A model generated the notes under the pieces. The model was not told where the DNA came from and made no database searches. It saw only the letters and a program-made list of their open reading frames with translations. From contig PJRA01000549.1 in the NCBI GenBank assembly GCA_016987375.1, positions 62,001 to 126,000 on the forward strand: a DNA stretch of 64,000 nt. The letters run 5' to 3'. This DNA comes from Brachionus koreanus. Taxonomy: Eukaryota > Rotifera > Eurotatoria > Ploima > Brachionidae. The translations under genes were made by a program, and so were the position numbers. Shown here in pieces: positions 10,553-23,240 of this stretch (its first letter is position 1; each line of letters begins with the position of its first letter).

Positions 10553-13500
10553 TTAGAGCATTGCATATTGTTCATATAGTATTTTTCTCACTTTATAATA
10601 GTCATCTGAAATAACTCCTTCGAGTATAATTCTTCCCGATTGATTCTTAAAATAAATTATATCAGAAATGATTTAAATTAATTTTTGCTTTTACTTTTTT
10701 TAAAGCTATCACCCCATTGCAAACTAGAACACCACCATGAAATTCAGCTTGGATCGAATTTTGAGTAAATATTTGCTTTAAATCTGACAATTTTGGTTCA
10801 TTTACAAATACTGTTTTGTGTTTATCTGAACTGTCTTTGTGCAACGGATGAAGGCTAAATCCGTATTCAGAGGAACTTTCCGATTTTTGTCCACTTTGAA
10901 ATTCAGCATCAAAATTACCACTTTTGATTACAGCATCAACCCATGCTAATTCATAATCTTTTATTTTCTGAAATTTTAGAGAACTAACCAGCTCATCTTT
11001 AAGCTTAATGTTATATATTTGTGTTTCGAGGGTTGCGTTGACAATTTCTCCAATCTTTGGTATAAATATTCTATCTTGAACGATCTGATGCTTTTGACAG
11101 TATTCTTTCATCTCTTTTGTTGATTTTTCATTTCCGTGCACTATCACCAAATTTTTAGGCTTTACATTCGTTAAGATTTTTTTAATTGATTCCCCATCAC
11201 TTCGTCCCTCATAATCTATATACACCAACTTACATCGAACATCTAATGCAATTGTTTCTGAAACACATTTAGTAGGAATTTCATCTTTTTCGCCGATTTC
11301 AATCTCTGGCATCTCAATGTCAGCAACCTCAACTGGTTTATGCTCATAAGGATTGGGCTCAATTAAATACGAAAATTCATCTTTTCTTAATTAAATTAAA
11401 TAAAAAAATTTGTTTAATTTGTTTGGCAACTGTTTGATTTTTAAAAATTTAAATTTACATAAAAATCTTTTTTTTTTTTGAATATTTTAAACAGATATCT
11501 CTTTACTCATAAAAAAGTCTCTTATTGAATGAAAAATTAAATAAAGCCTAAGTTAAATCTTTGGCATTGTGTAAAAATATATCAAAAATGCATCTGCTGC
11601 ATTCAAGATTTCTCACTGCAACTATCCTGCAATTTTGTTTTCTATAATTTTCACAAAGTAGACTGTAGAGTTACAAAGTTTTTTCATAGAATAAATTTGG
11701 TTGATAAAAGCTTTGGGTCAGCTGATAAATTTTTAAAAACAAGTTTTGGACCTAAAAAAAATAAAAAAGTGTCAAATTGACACCGGTCTTTTGAGTATTA
11801 AGTAACATCCATTTATAGTTTGGAAAGTAAAAATACAAAATGATAAATTTAATTTAAAAGAATTATTTTGTAACTGTTCATTTTTATAACAATTGTTAGT
11901 TTTCCGAACATTTGGTCGGCATTGATATACCATAGTCAAAAAGATCAAAATTTGATGATCATGATCAAAAAAAAATTTTTTTTACTAATTTTTAAGCTTC
12001 CTAAATGAAAAATTTAATGCAGAGAAATGTTGTGTAGATGTATATGTGGCATAACATTTTAAACCATGATCCAACTATTTCGCATAATTCTGCATTCAGA
12101 AATCGTCTGCAGAAGGAATGAAAAGTCTTTAAAAATATGCTTCTTAAATAAATAAAAAATTTAATTTAATATAAAAATTTTAATATCTAAGACAACCAGC
12201 TGATAAAATCATGAAATTCAATTTAAATTTTAGTCGAATAATTTCCAGTTAGAAATCTAATAATGTTGGTAAATCGATTTTCAATAATGGATTTAAAAAT
12301 TGAATAAATTTCTAAATTAGATTTCAAATAATTTTCTTATTTTAATATTAAAATATGAGTAAAATTACAGAAAAATAAAGAATTTATTGAAAGAATTCAG
12401 TTCTATTTTAAATGTTATCTATCGGTTGGAATCGATTTTCAGCACTTGTTAAACTAATTAATTTAAATATAAAATTTTCTTATTCTGATTTTAAAGACCT
12501 AAAATCATTATAAATAGTTAAGGGTGTAATTTTTTTACTTTAAATCTTCTCCATAATCGTCCCATTTAACTAACTCCTCTTTATATGGAAACATTGGAAA
12601 TCTTTTTCGATTAAGTTTAAAAAATTGATTTTTATTCTTAAAAAAATTTCAAAAATTTATTTTGTTTTTAATTTAGAAAAAAATACTTCTTGTATTTTCA
12701 TGAGATCGTGATTTCCTGGCGGAATATTATTTACCAAATCTTCAGCAGATTTTTCATCTTCACTTAGAGATTCATCAATTGATTCTAATTCTTTTGATTT
12801 TCTCAAGCGTTCTTCTTCTTCTTGTTCTTTTTCAAATAATTTTTGGTAATATTCCTCTAATTCTTCGCCTTCTAAATTAACTCTTCGACTTAATTGAATA
12901 GTTATCTGTTTTTGTTTTGGCTCTTCTAAGAGCTTGGCGGCAAGAGTATTTGCCGAAGCTCGACTAGTGAATAAAATTGTATTTTTTGGATCGGAGCACC
13001 AATCGACAAACAAATTTTTGGCATGTCCACATTCTAAATCTGATAAACTTACAAGGACTAACTTATTACGACTAGGGCCATTCATGTATTTAAGCTCGTT
13101 TAAGGAGGTACACAATTTTATGTATTTAAAATCAAACGGATTGTACCGACCCACTTCAAATGATTGAACTATTTTGTCGTTCATCCATTCAACTTGCGAT
13201 TTGGCAAACTCAATTACACTTACTGAAACATTATTTAGAAGCGCAATTGAATATGAAAAAAGGCCTGAATTTTCATTTTTCCAAAGTTGGTCCAAAAAAT
13301 AGCCAAGTTCTAAAACTCTTCCAGCAGTGTCGGTACAAATCATCATATTTCCATCATTACGCAGAGTGTTTAAAATTTTTTCAAGCAACTTTTCATCTCT
13401 GGCTTTTCTTTTTTCCTGATGATACAAAAAATTGTACGAATCTGTAATTAAAATTGTTGGTTTATTTATAGAGTCCAAAATGCAACCATTCAAATGTCTA

Positions 13501-14199
13501 TTTGAAAATAATAAATTTTTTCAAAAACTAATTTCCAATCTTTACCGCTCTTTATGATGATTATAATCAACTGCGTAAATTATTTCTTCTTCATCATCTT
13601 TCAAAATTTTCCAAATAGTTCCACCTATCATATGACCACTGGGTAAAGCCGTAATCTGAAGACCTTGACCTTTTCCTTTCAGACTAACAGTTTGTGAATA
13701 CTTGATTTGTTGAATTTTATCAAATGTATTATCAATATCATCCAAATTATACATATCAAAATCTTCATATTGATTCTTTGACTGATAATTGTCAAAAATT
13801 ATTTAGAATACAAAAAAACATAAATATAAATTTTATTTACCAAAATAAAATCATAAAGAAACATTTGTCCCATCTTGAAAACTGGCACGGTACAGTAAAT
13901 TTGACACTTAATATTCATTTTACTGACTAAATAGGGCAATGCGCCTAGATGATTAAGATCCGGATATGAAAGCAAAATGGCGTCTACTGACTTGATATTT
14001 CTAATATGAAAATAATTTAATTATTGGCTAAATAATTAGTTCTAATTAACTGCTTGTATTTTTCTAAAATTTCTGGGGAACATTTTTCATTCCATCCACA
14101 GTCAATCAAAAATTTATATTCGTCTATTTGAAGCAAATAGCAAAGAGGTCCATCATCATGAGCTCCACTTAGTGCTCTAAATTTAATGATAGAGGACAT
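10553..14199 (-). CDS. CPSF2: Cleavage and polyadenylation specificity factor subunit 2 (CPSF100)
   Basis: CPSF2 is the catalytically inactive partner of the CPSF73 nuclease in nuclear pre-mRNA 3'-end cleavage and histone mRNA processing. Seven exons join in phase: 14199-14051, 14000-13841, 13781-13546, 13497-12687, 12636-12539, 11385-10695 and 10645-10553, giving 745 residues (human 782). The metallo-beta-lactamase and beta-CASP domains are collinear with human ([54 protein letters not shown]). The zinc-ligand HxHxDH motif is replaced by [11 protein letters not shown], as expected for this inactive subunit. The C-terminal part is strongly conserved ([39 protein letters not shown]). Intron 5 (11386-12538) is 1.15 kb, long for this window, and holds no element I can name. 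Confidence 0.95.
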
Positions 14200-15939
14200 A
14201 TCTATACTAGTTATTTTTTTAATAGGAAAAAAACATTTAATTTATTAAATTCAAAATTTTATTTTATTATAGCTTTTTGTTTAATTTTTTTTGAATGACA
14301 AAAATTAAAAACTTACTTAACATTTTCTCTTTTTTAAAAATGTTCGTTTTCAATGATGATAGATGGCCAAATAGAAATTTTTTGTCATTATTTACTAGAT
14401 GCATTGTTCGTGACGCAAATAAAATTTATAATGTATGATATTGATTAATAATAAGTTTCTTATCTTTAATAAAATATAAAAGTATAAAATTTTAATGGAA
14501 ATATTCAATTTTTTTACATGATTTTTGTAAATATTTGTAAATAAAAAAAATTGTTTCTAAAAAAGATTGAAATTAATGGAAGAGGCAAGCTTTTTTTTTT
14601 TTTAAATTGTTAATTAACATCACGATTTTAATTTTTCAACATTTGCTTGTAATTAAACAATTGAAATTAATAAGAAGCTTTTCTATACCTTGTTTCATTA
14701 ATTTAGAGAAAATCTTTAGTACTATTTACTCTACCTTATTCCTAAGCTGTCGTTTAAATAATTCAATGACATAAGTTTTAAAGATTGTGCGGCCAAATTA
14801 AAAACCAAAGAAATTCAGTTAAAAAGCAATTTATCAAAAAACGATAAGCATTGGAAGGATTTTTTTTTCACAAGATTAGCCATAAAATCATATCATCTGT
14901 AGGGTTATGTTCCGAATCTGACAAGATCATAAATTTTTTCATAATTTTTACTTCAAATGATTTTTAATAAATTTAAATAAGAAAAAATATCTCGAAATAG
15001 ATTTGTTTGCACGAATTTACTACGAAATGTATTTTTAGTCATTTAAATTCCAAAAAAAAGTTAGGATTTAAATATTTTTAAAAAATAAAATTGTAAATAA
15101 AAAAATTTTTTTTCGATTTCGAATTAAAAAAAAACACTTTGCAAAAAATAATTTAATTCAAGCTTTCTTGAATATATCACTCTTCATTGTGCTTTAGATG
15201 GAAATAATCTAAAATTTATGTTTAAGTTTTTTTCTTTTAAGTCTAATTTAATTAAAGATAATTTTATCATTAGACTAAATACATATTTGTTCATATTTTT
15301 TTAACAAAAATATTATAATAAGATAATTTTATGATTATAATATCAAAAATTCTAATTTAAAAATTAATGATTTTGTTAGTTAATCATTTTAATGTCTTTT
15401 TTTAGATTAGTGATTAAAAGTGAAATATTTACATTTATGATCTCAATTATTTAAAAAAATAATATTTTTGTTTTTAATTTTTTTCTTTTCATAAACTTAT
15501 GTAAACTTTAAAGATATCTTTTTTGATCAGTAAATTAAAAGATTTTGCTTAGGAAAAGCCTCTTTGATAAAATGAGAAAATTAATCATTTTTGCCTTTTT
15601 TAAAAGCGATAAAATAATTTTTATCTGTAACTATAATTGTTCAAAGTTATGGATTTAGTCTTAACTCAAGTAATTTTCTAATATCTAATAATAATTTTTC
15701 TATATAAGTCTTAATTATAATTTATTAAAAGTTAGTACGTCCAACATATATAAACATTGTGTGTATTGTTAAGAATTTAAGTATCTAAAATGCGCATAAA
15801 TTTAGAATTTTTTTCTAAAATGTTAAAATTTTCTAACTAACCTGTAAATAAATATTTAATAATACAGAATAGTTATATTTTATTATAAGCAAACTATTAT
15901 TAATTACGAAATAGCGATTAGAGTACAGCCTAAACAAGA
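14200..15939. other. Divergent intergenic region between CPSF2 and PAK
   Basis: This 1.7 kb separates two head-to-head genes and should contain both promoters. It is AT-rich with long A and T runs. I see no exon, repeat or recognisable promoter element. Confidence 0.5.
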
Positions 15940-18690
15940 ATGGCATTTTTGTTCAAAAAAAGAGACCATCATCATTCAGGAGATAATATGAAGATTGGCA
16001 CACCGACTAATTTTCAGCACAATATAAATGTTAAGCATGATAAAGAAAGAAACCAGTTCATAGGCTTACCTAGTGAGTGGCGAGCTCTTCTGGAAACAAA
16101 CAACATAAAGTAATAATTTTCCTATCGATTTAAACAAATTCTGATCTTCAAAAATTAGATATGAAGCGAATAAGGAGGCAGCAATCGAGGCAATTAACTT
16201 GTATAACAAAGCAGTCAAGGGAAAGCGTAAGCTAAATTTAACATAGTTTAATTTATAGCTCATTTTATCTTTTTTAATAGAAAAATCACAAAAATTCATT
16301 AAAAAGCTAACAGATTCGGACGATCGTATTGATTTGTCTGGCGATGAGTTGGACAATAACGATCTATCTTTTTCAAAATCAAGTTCAAATCGAGCTGATC
16401 ACCTTTCAACTTCAAACTCTTCTCTAAACCAAACAAATTGTTATTCAAATCAATCTTATTTATATCCTGAACTGTCAAGCCCAGTCCCATCGCCGAGTAA
16501 ATCTAAAATTCAGGACAGTTATAGCATTAATGTAAGATTTAAAGCATTTTTTGAAATTCAGTTTTTTTTTTATCTTATTCTCTCATGATAAAATTTTTAA
16601 ATTTTAATATAAAATTTGAAAAATAAATAAGAATTAATTTTGGAATAATTGAGTTATAATAATTCTCTCTAAAACTGAGTTTAAAAATCATAATTTTTAT
16701 GTTTATTTTAAATAACTTGAATTTTTTTTACTCTTTATTTTTATTATTTTAAATGATAGGTCCTTAATTATTTTTAATTTTTTTATTAATTTTAAGAACA
16801 ATAAATTTTTGACAAAAATTTCAAATTAAGTAAATATATAGAATTTAGAATTAAAAGATACAATTGACTGTTCGTTTTTTAACTTATTGACTTCTTTCTG
16901 TTGACAGTTGGACATTATATCGAGAGTTATAATAATAATAATAATATAAGTTACCACAAGCTAGCAAGCTAGACTTGCGAAGATAGGAAACAGTAGGATC
17001 ACATCTATGGTAACTGTAGTGTATAAACTATGATTGGAGTAAGGTCACTTCCCCAAATCCACCTTCATCACATTGAAGATCGTTTTTTATTATGTCACTA
17101 TTCCCTCGTGTCGATTCTACTGAGTCTTTGGAATTCATCCATGGTAGGTTCCTCCTTACGTCTGTATTTATCTAGTCTGTTCTAGAATTGGTTGACGGAT
17201 AGGGATTGAACGATCTCTTGCGGTAGGGTGTTCCATGACTTAAAATTATTTTCAATAAAAAATTAATCAAAAACATATGTTTGTAAAAAAAAATTCAACT
17301 TGTTTTTAGCTTATTCTTAGGTTGTGAATTTTTTAAAAAATAAAATAAAAATAAATTCATTTCTAGACTGATGAGCAAAAACCAATAAACGAAATAAAAG
17401 ACTTAATCAAAGATGAAACTTTTAAATTGAAGCCATTACCTTCATTGCCGATAAATTTAAACAAAGATAGTAATAATAACCAATCACCAAAAAAACCATC
17501 TTCGTCAGTAGTGCCACCGCCAGTTCCTCCGAAAATATTTCCTAAACTAAATGAATTGCCGAATAATCAATCGTCTGATAGTACAGTACAAAATCAAGCT
17601 TTAGCTAAGCCACAAATTTTTGATTCTAAAAAAACTGAAGAAAAAAATATAGAAAAAATTAAAAGAAATAAGAAAAAGGTTCCACGCTTAACTGAACAAG
17701 ATGCAAGGCAAATTTTGGAAACAATGGTGACGCCTGGTGATCCACATGATAAATACATTCTTAAAGATAAGCTAGGTTCAGGGTAATTTTTTCTAGTATT
17801 TACAACAATGAAAGAAAAAATTATTTTATATTTTTAGAGCTGCTGGTGAAGTTTACCGTGCAATTAACAAAAAAACGAATCTTCAAGTAGCCATTAAAAG
17901 GATGCTTCTTGAAAAGCAACAACGCAAAGATCTAATAATTACTGAAATTCAAGTGATGAAGGAAATGAATTTTAAGAGTATTGTAAATTACATTGAATGC
18001 TTTTTGTATGAAAGAGAACTTTGGATTGTGATGGAATATCTTGAAGGAGGAGCATTAACAGACATTGTTCTTGAAACTGTAATGGATGAATTTCAAATGG
18101 CCACAGTTACCAAAGAATGTCTACTCGCATTAGATTACTTGCATTCTCATAATATAATTCATCGTGATGTAAAAAGTGATAATGTTTTAGTTGGCATGAA
18201 GGGTGAAGTCAAATTGACTGATTTTGGCTTTTGTGCTGAATTAAATGCTGATGAAAAAAGATGTACAGTAGTCGGCACTCCGTATTGGATGTCGCCTGAA
18301 TTGGTCAAAAAGTAAAATTTTAATTTTATTGTAAAATTTTTGGTTAAATTTTATAATTATAGACAACGATATGACAAGAAAGTGGACGTTTGGAGTTTAG
18401 GAATTCTTCTAATTGAAATGATTGACGGTGAGCCGCCTTATTTGCATGAAACACCGTTGAAGGCTTTGTATTTGATTGCGGCAAATGGAAAGCCTAATGT
18501 TAAAGACGAAAGTAAATCCAGACTTTCCAAAGATTTGATCAACTTTTTAGATCGGTGTCTGGAAGTTGAGCCAGAAAAAAGAGCCGATACTAAAGAGTTA
18601 TTAGCTCATCCATTTATTGCCAAGGCTGGCTCTTTATCTGATTTAGAACCAAATATAAGAGCAGTAAAAGAGCTTAAATCAAAGAATTGA
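15940..18690 (+). CDS. p21-activated kinase, group I (PAK1-3-like)
   Basis: This is a Ser/Thr kinase effector of Rac/Cdc42 acting on cytoskeleton and adhesion. Six exons join in phase: 15940-16109, 16159-16226, 16281-16531, 17367-17782, 17838-18311 and 18363-18690, giving 568 residues. A CRIB motif near residue 25-45 reads [16 protein letters not shown]. The second CRIB His and the following Gly are replaced by Asn and Lys, which is unusual. A proline-rich segment (VVPPPVPPK) could bind SH3 domains. The kinase domain has a glycine loop [28 protein letters not shown] and [17 protein letters not shown] and YLIAANGKP favour group I over group II. Intron 3 (16532-17366) holds a LINE fragment. AATAAA lies at 18818. 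Confidence 0.93.
16920..17245 (-). mobile_element. CR1-like non-LTR retrotransposon 3' end inside a PAK intron
   Basis: On the minus strand from 17240 the frame reads [19 protein letters not shown], one in-frame stop, then [18 protein letters not shown], ending at a stop near 17102. This is the LINE ORF2 C-terminus. The 3' UTR that follows has a hairpin (AGTCTAGC-loop-TAGCTTG) and ends in an ATT trinucleotide tail at about 16928-16950. It lies antisense to PAK within intron 3 and does not disturb the exons. Confidence 0.8.
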
Positions 18691-19470
18691 TTTCATGGTG
18701 CTTTTGTAGTAAATTTGTTGAGTTTTTTTTTTAATTTTGTTTTATATTTTTATTGAATTTTTTATAACAATCTATTTAAATTACTCAATTATTTTATCGA
18801 GAATTGATTATTTTATGAATAAATAAAATTTTATTTAAAAAAATTTAACGATTTTTAAAAACAGAAAGGATAATTATTGAGTCATATATTATAAAAAAAA
18901 ATATCATTTTATTCATCAGTTATCTATCAATAAGCAATTGGATTCCTGTAAGGCTTTACCATTTAAAGCTTTATGAGCTCAAGAACTCAATGACACCTTG
19001 TTTCAACTTGATCTTGGCTTTTAAAATAAAAAGAACGAAGCTCTCCAATATATTGATTAGCTTGATTCATATTTCGTTTAATTAATTGGATTATAAATTA
19101 GAAGTATTTTTCATTCAGATAATGTGAGAAAATATTAAGGTTCAGTTCATTGAATAATAGACTTTTTTTCAACAATTTTTTTTCTATATTTTTATGTTTT
19201 TTTTGTATGACGTTTACATTTTTAACACAGATCATAACTATTTCGATTTAATTTTTTCCATGATCTAAATTAACGTTTTTATAAGCTTTAAAAAAATATG
19301 CTACTTTTAAGAATTTAAATGAATAAATAGAAAAAAATACACAACAATATAGAAAAAAAAATTTGTCGAAAAAAGATCCATTTTTTAATGAAGTGAACCT
19401 TATATACTTATTGAGTTTAAGGCTCCAAATTACATCATAATATTCTTCCCAGCTTTAGAGACTTAAAAAT
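18691..19470. other. PAK 3' UTR and intergenic stretch
   Basis: The first ~150 bases hold the PAK 3' UTR with its AATAAA at 18818. The rest is AT-rich. A less AT-rich patch at 18940-19070 may be a decayed repeat, but I cannot classify it. Confidence 0.5.
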
Positions 19471-19474
19471 AAAC

Positions 19475-20330
19475 ACAATTTACTCACTCAGTGGTCCATT
19501 TCAAAATAAAAGCTGGTTTCAAGCAAGGGTCAGTAATAAACAATCTCTTCTTTAACATCTTCATTGATGATATCCCGAAAAAAACCAAAACTATTTCATT
19601 ATACTCGCTCATGTTTGCAGACGATCTAGTTAAATTTTTTGTTTTTAGAAAAAAGAGCAATATCAAATTTCAAATAAAAAATTACCTTAGTGCAGTAGAG
19701 CCTTTGCTCTGTAAATGGAAGATGAAAATTTCAATAGAAAAGTCCTCTTCTATAATATTTTCCAAATGTAATAGTGTTCCTAAATTAAAGCTCTCTTCTT
19801 TGCAAAAATCCTGCCTTATTCAAAATCTATTAAATTCCTGGGAATCCCGTTTGACAAACGACTAAACCTTAATAATCAAGTTGATAAAATTTAGCTCAAA
19901 TGCAAATCAACGCTAAATATTAATTTTCCATTATTAAAATTCTGTGCAATAAAAAATGGAGCCTTAGTCAAACTATACTTGGTTTAATCAATAAATCACT
20001 TATTGGTTCCATTATTGATTACAATTTCCTTGTTTAAATGCCTTTGGCGACAAAAATACTTAAAGTCATACAAAACTCAGCAATTCATAGCTATCTTAGA
20101 CTCATGTACGGAACCAGATTAGAAACTGTTTTTCACCATGAGCTTCAAAAACTGAGGTTAAATAAGGTTGATACAATAATCAAATGTTTTGTTTGAGTAA
20201 GAGCTATATCAGGAGAGATTTGCAAAATCGGGTGGATCCTACCTGTCAACTCATGAGTGTATACAAACATAATTTTGAGTCAAGATATATCAACTATCCT
20301 AGGCCTCGAACAGCTTTACAATAAATAAAA
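19475..20330 (+). pseudogene. Decayed non-LTR retrotransposon reverse transcriptase
   Basis: The frame from 19491 reads KAGFKQGSVINNLFFNIFID, matching the GVPQGSVLSPLLFNIFIND core of non-LTR RTs. It then has LMFADDL, where FADD is the catalytic motif, and a thumb-like stretch (KWKMKISIEKSSSIIF). It ends at 19865. In the next frame FLGIPFDKRLNLNNQVDKI continues the family pattern before further stops. The sequence is therefore frameshifted and 5'-truncated, and it is closer to Jockey-type elements than to the CR1-like copies elsewhere in the window. Confidence 0.75.
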
Positions 20331-20339
20331 ATTTTGTTT

Positions 20340-20942
20340 GGTAAAAATAAATAAATAATCTTAATTTAGAAATTATTTAAATCAACAATTCTGATACTAT
20401 GTGAGCAAAAAAATATCAATTAAAACAAAATATTTAATTAAAGATTTACTTTTCAGTCTAAAAGTAACAATAATTCTAAAATAAAAAATAATTTTGGTAT
20501 CAAATTTACAATTTTAAAAAATTTTTTAAAAATTTTTGAATCCTCTTATCTTTTGAATAGATATTTCAAATGAATACATCTCTTTTGATTTATATGGATT
20601 TTAAAATTATCTTTAAAAAATTATGTAACTTTATATAGTTTTTATAGTTTTTTTTTAGAATATTTTTGAATTAAAAAAACGGGAAAAATTGCTTGGTGCT
20701 TCTAGTGTTAAGAATTTAAATGAACCTTTTTTTTTTAAATTTTTTTGTCTATTTACATATAAGTTGATATCTAAACGATTGTATTTAAATCACAAAAATT
20801 AAGTAAATTCAAACAAGTTTATTAATGAAAAATATTTTTATATTTACAAATATCAACTAATTCAGTATAAAAAAAACGAATATTCAAAGTCGTTTGAAAA
20901 TTAAAATAAATAAAATGTTTTAAAAAAAATTTTATTGTGTAT
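20340..20942. other. Intergenic stretch next to the KLHDC10 3' end
   Basis: AT-rich with no exon or repeat recognised. It includes the 3' UTR of the minus-strand KLHDC10 gene. Confidence 0.5.
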
Positions 20943-22735
20943 TTAATTAATACGCTTTATAAACTCGTAAGGTATTCCAAGGCTCAAAAGATATTTTTTA
21001 TTCATATAAACAATTTTTGGATAATTTACAATTAACTTTGTCCAACAAATGTCACTTAATTTAGGAATCTTGAGCATAATAGAGTATAAATGATTAACAC
21101 GAGTGTTAGTTTCATTAACTGACTTAACTCCTCCATGAATAAAAACTTGTCCATTCTAAAAGTAACAATTAAATTTTTTTTTAAAAAACGTTTTTAAATT
21201 TAAACTACATCATTTGAACAGGCTGCATGAAAATATGTCAAACATGGAATTTTTATATCAAGCCTTTGCCACCTTAAATTGACCATGTTCAACCGCCATA
21301 TGCAATTCTCTACGGATCTAAAAACATTGTTTTCTAAATCGCAATGCATACCACCGAATACATAAACAAATTCATTGATTTTAATGCATGAATGAAATTT
21401 TCGTTTCTCAGGAAAAGCTTTAGACATTTTTTAAAAAACCGAAAATAATTTTTTTTTATAAATACTGTTTGTTTTTACGTCAGCAAAAGTACTAATGAAC
21501 TCCCAATTTTCAGTTTCAATATTAAAGACAGGCAACTTGAATTTAATAGATAAATTTTATTTATTAAATAAAAAAATTACATTCTCAAACGAATGGGCAT
21601 CGCCATCTATTTTTCCACCACCAAAAGTATACAATTTATTGTCATGATAAAGAACTTCCTGGCGGTATCGTCCAGTCAGAAAATCATCAGGGTATGATTG
21701 ATTTAGTCGATGCATGTCAACTACAGTAGCATTTTCAATAAGTTCAATTGAGTCAAAGAGTTTCACAGACTCGAGAGTTTTGATGTTTATACGGTACACA
21801 TTGGAGCAATATTGAACTGCATTTGTGCCAAATAAAATGTACAAGTAATCACCGACTGTTAGAAGACTCTTGATTAAATCGATTTATTTTTATGATAATT
21901 TTATGCTAAAATTATCGTATCTAACTTACACTTCCATACAAAGGCAATGGCTTCTGTCCTTTAAGCTCATATTTTTTCCAGACTAGCGTATTTAAATTGC
22001 ATATGTATAATGAATTGGATAGACTTTCTCCTTGAACAATTTTTCTCTAAATACTTTTTTTTTTAATTTAATTGAATTTATTTTTACCAAAAGGAAAACC
22101 AGTGCCACCAAAAACAATAAGTGTAGAGCTACCGTGTAATATTGCTTTACAATTGAAAGGCTTAATAAAAATAGAGTATAAAAATAGATGCTATACTAAC
22201 TGGAGTGACTTGCTACAAATTTGTCTGGAATATCTCCAGTAGTTTTGAGCAAACACCAACGTCGGGTGTAAAAGTTGAAGCGCCACAACTTAAAAAATAA
22301 AGATTTATCAATACCAAAAAAAATAAAAAATAATTCTACTTCAGGAAATAGAGGCGAAGGATAGACATTTTCATTTTCTTCGTCATCTTCATTTATATTT
22401 TGTTCCCGTATTGGACAAAATCCTCCCCAAATCCACATATTTTCATTATTGCATACAGCTCGATGTCCACTTCGTTTCTTTGGAACACCGTAATGAATAT
22501 TTTGACTTTGATTTCGATTGTTATCTATGTCTGGTGATATGTCTCTGAGTGAATAAGAGTCAGAGAACTGAGAAGCTAAATTGTTTATTTCATTCTTGAG
22601 AGTGCGTACTTCGCTACTTTTTGTACATTTAATGCGGACGAACTCAAACATTTTAAGGCTTCCTAAATCACTGTTGATGCTTGACTCATTAGCAGTGTTA
22701 GTCATTCTATTTGTGCGTAGCCTTTTTCTATTCAT
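20943..22735 (-). CDS. KLHDC10: Kelch domain-containing protein 10 homolog
   Basis: KLHDC10 is a kelch beta-propeller protein. In mammals it acts as a substrate receptor of a CUL2 ubiquitin ligase and in stress-kinase signalling. Eight exons join in phase: 22924 or 22735 to 22340, 22288-22201, 22144-22088, 22030-21930, 21868-21581, 21535-21493, 21417-21209 and 21155-20943. From the ATG at 22735 the protein is 464 residues (human 442). Kelch-like blades include RSGHRAVCNNENMWIWGG, LIVFGGTGFPFG, KLYTFGGG and FHSCIKINEFVYVFGG. The last 60 residues (FIHGGV, then SLGIPYEFIKRIN) match the conserved KLHDC10 tail. The 21493 donor is my best phase-consistent choice, and 21479 is an alternative donor that breaks phase. 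The open frame extends to an ATG at 22924 and would add 63 hydrophobic residues. Confidence 0.88.
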
Positions 22736-22924
22736 AATTATAATTAAAAGAGCAACAACTAGATTTTTAATTAGCTTTTTTAACAAAAAAATAACTTTTT
22801 TAAAAAAACAAACGTTTAGTTTTAAAAAATTAGTCAGATAGTTAGAATAGTATAGGAATAGAGCAAGAGAAGCAAATATTATTGTGATAAGAGCTTTTTC
22901 CCACAAAATTGAATAGTTTTCCAT

Positions 22925-23240
22925 CTATTTAGAACTAAATATAAATAAAGTTGTACTTTTTGGTGTTTAGAGTTTTCTAAAATGTAAAAAAATTGAATTT
23001 TATAAAATATTAATAACAAAATTTTATTATTTTTTTATTCATTTACACTATGCATCAATTATAGAATATGTACAGGCAATGCTAAGCATACATAAATGAC
23101 TTGAAAAATTTAGATTAATTTCTAAATTTAAATTTATTTTTCTTTTTTTTGAAATATTATTTATTTTTAATTCATAAGCCTTTTAAAACTGATTTATTAA
23201 AGTTATCAAATTAATCGTTAAATTTATCTTGTCTTTTTTT
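22925..23240. other. Intergenic stretch upstream of KLHDC10
   Basis: AT-rich with nothing recognised. Confidence 0.4.

Noticed and set aside
11770..11790. Perfect palindrome GTGTCAAATTGACAC in a CPSF2 intron
   Set aside because: It is isolated and short, and I found no second copy.
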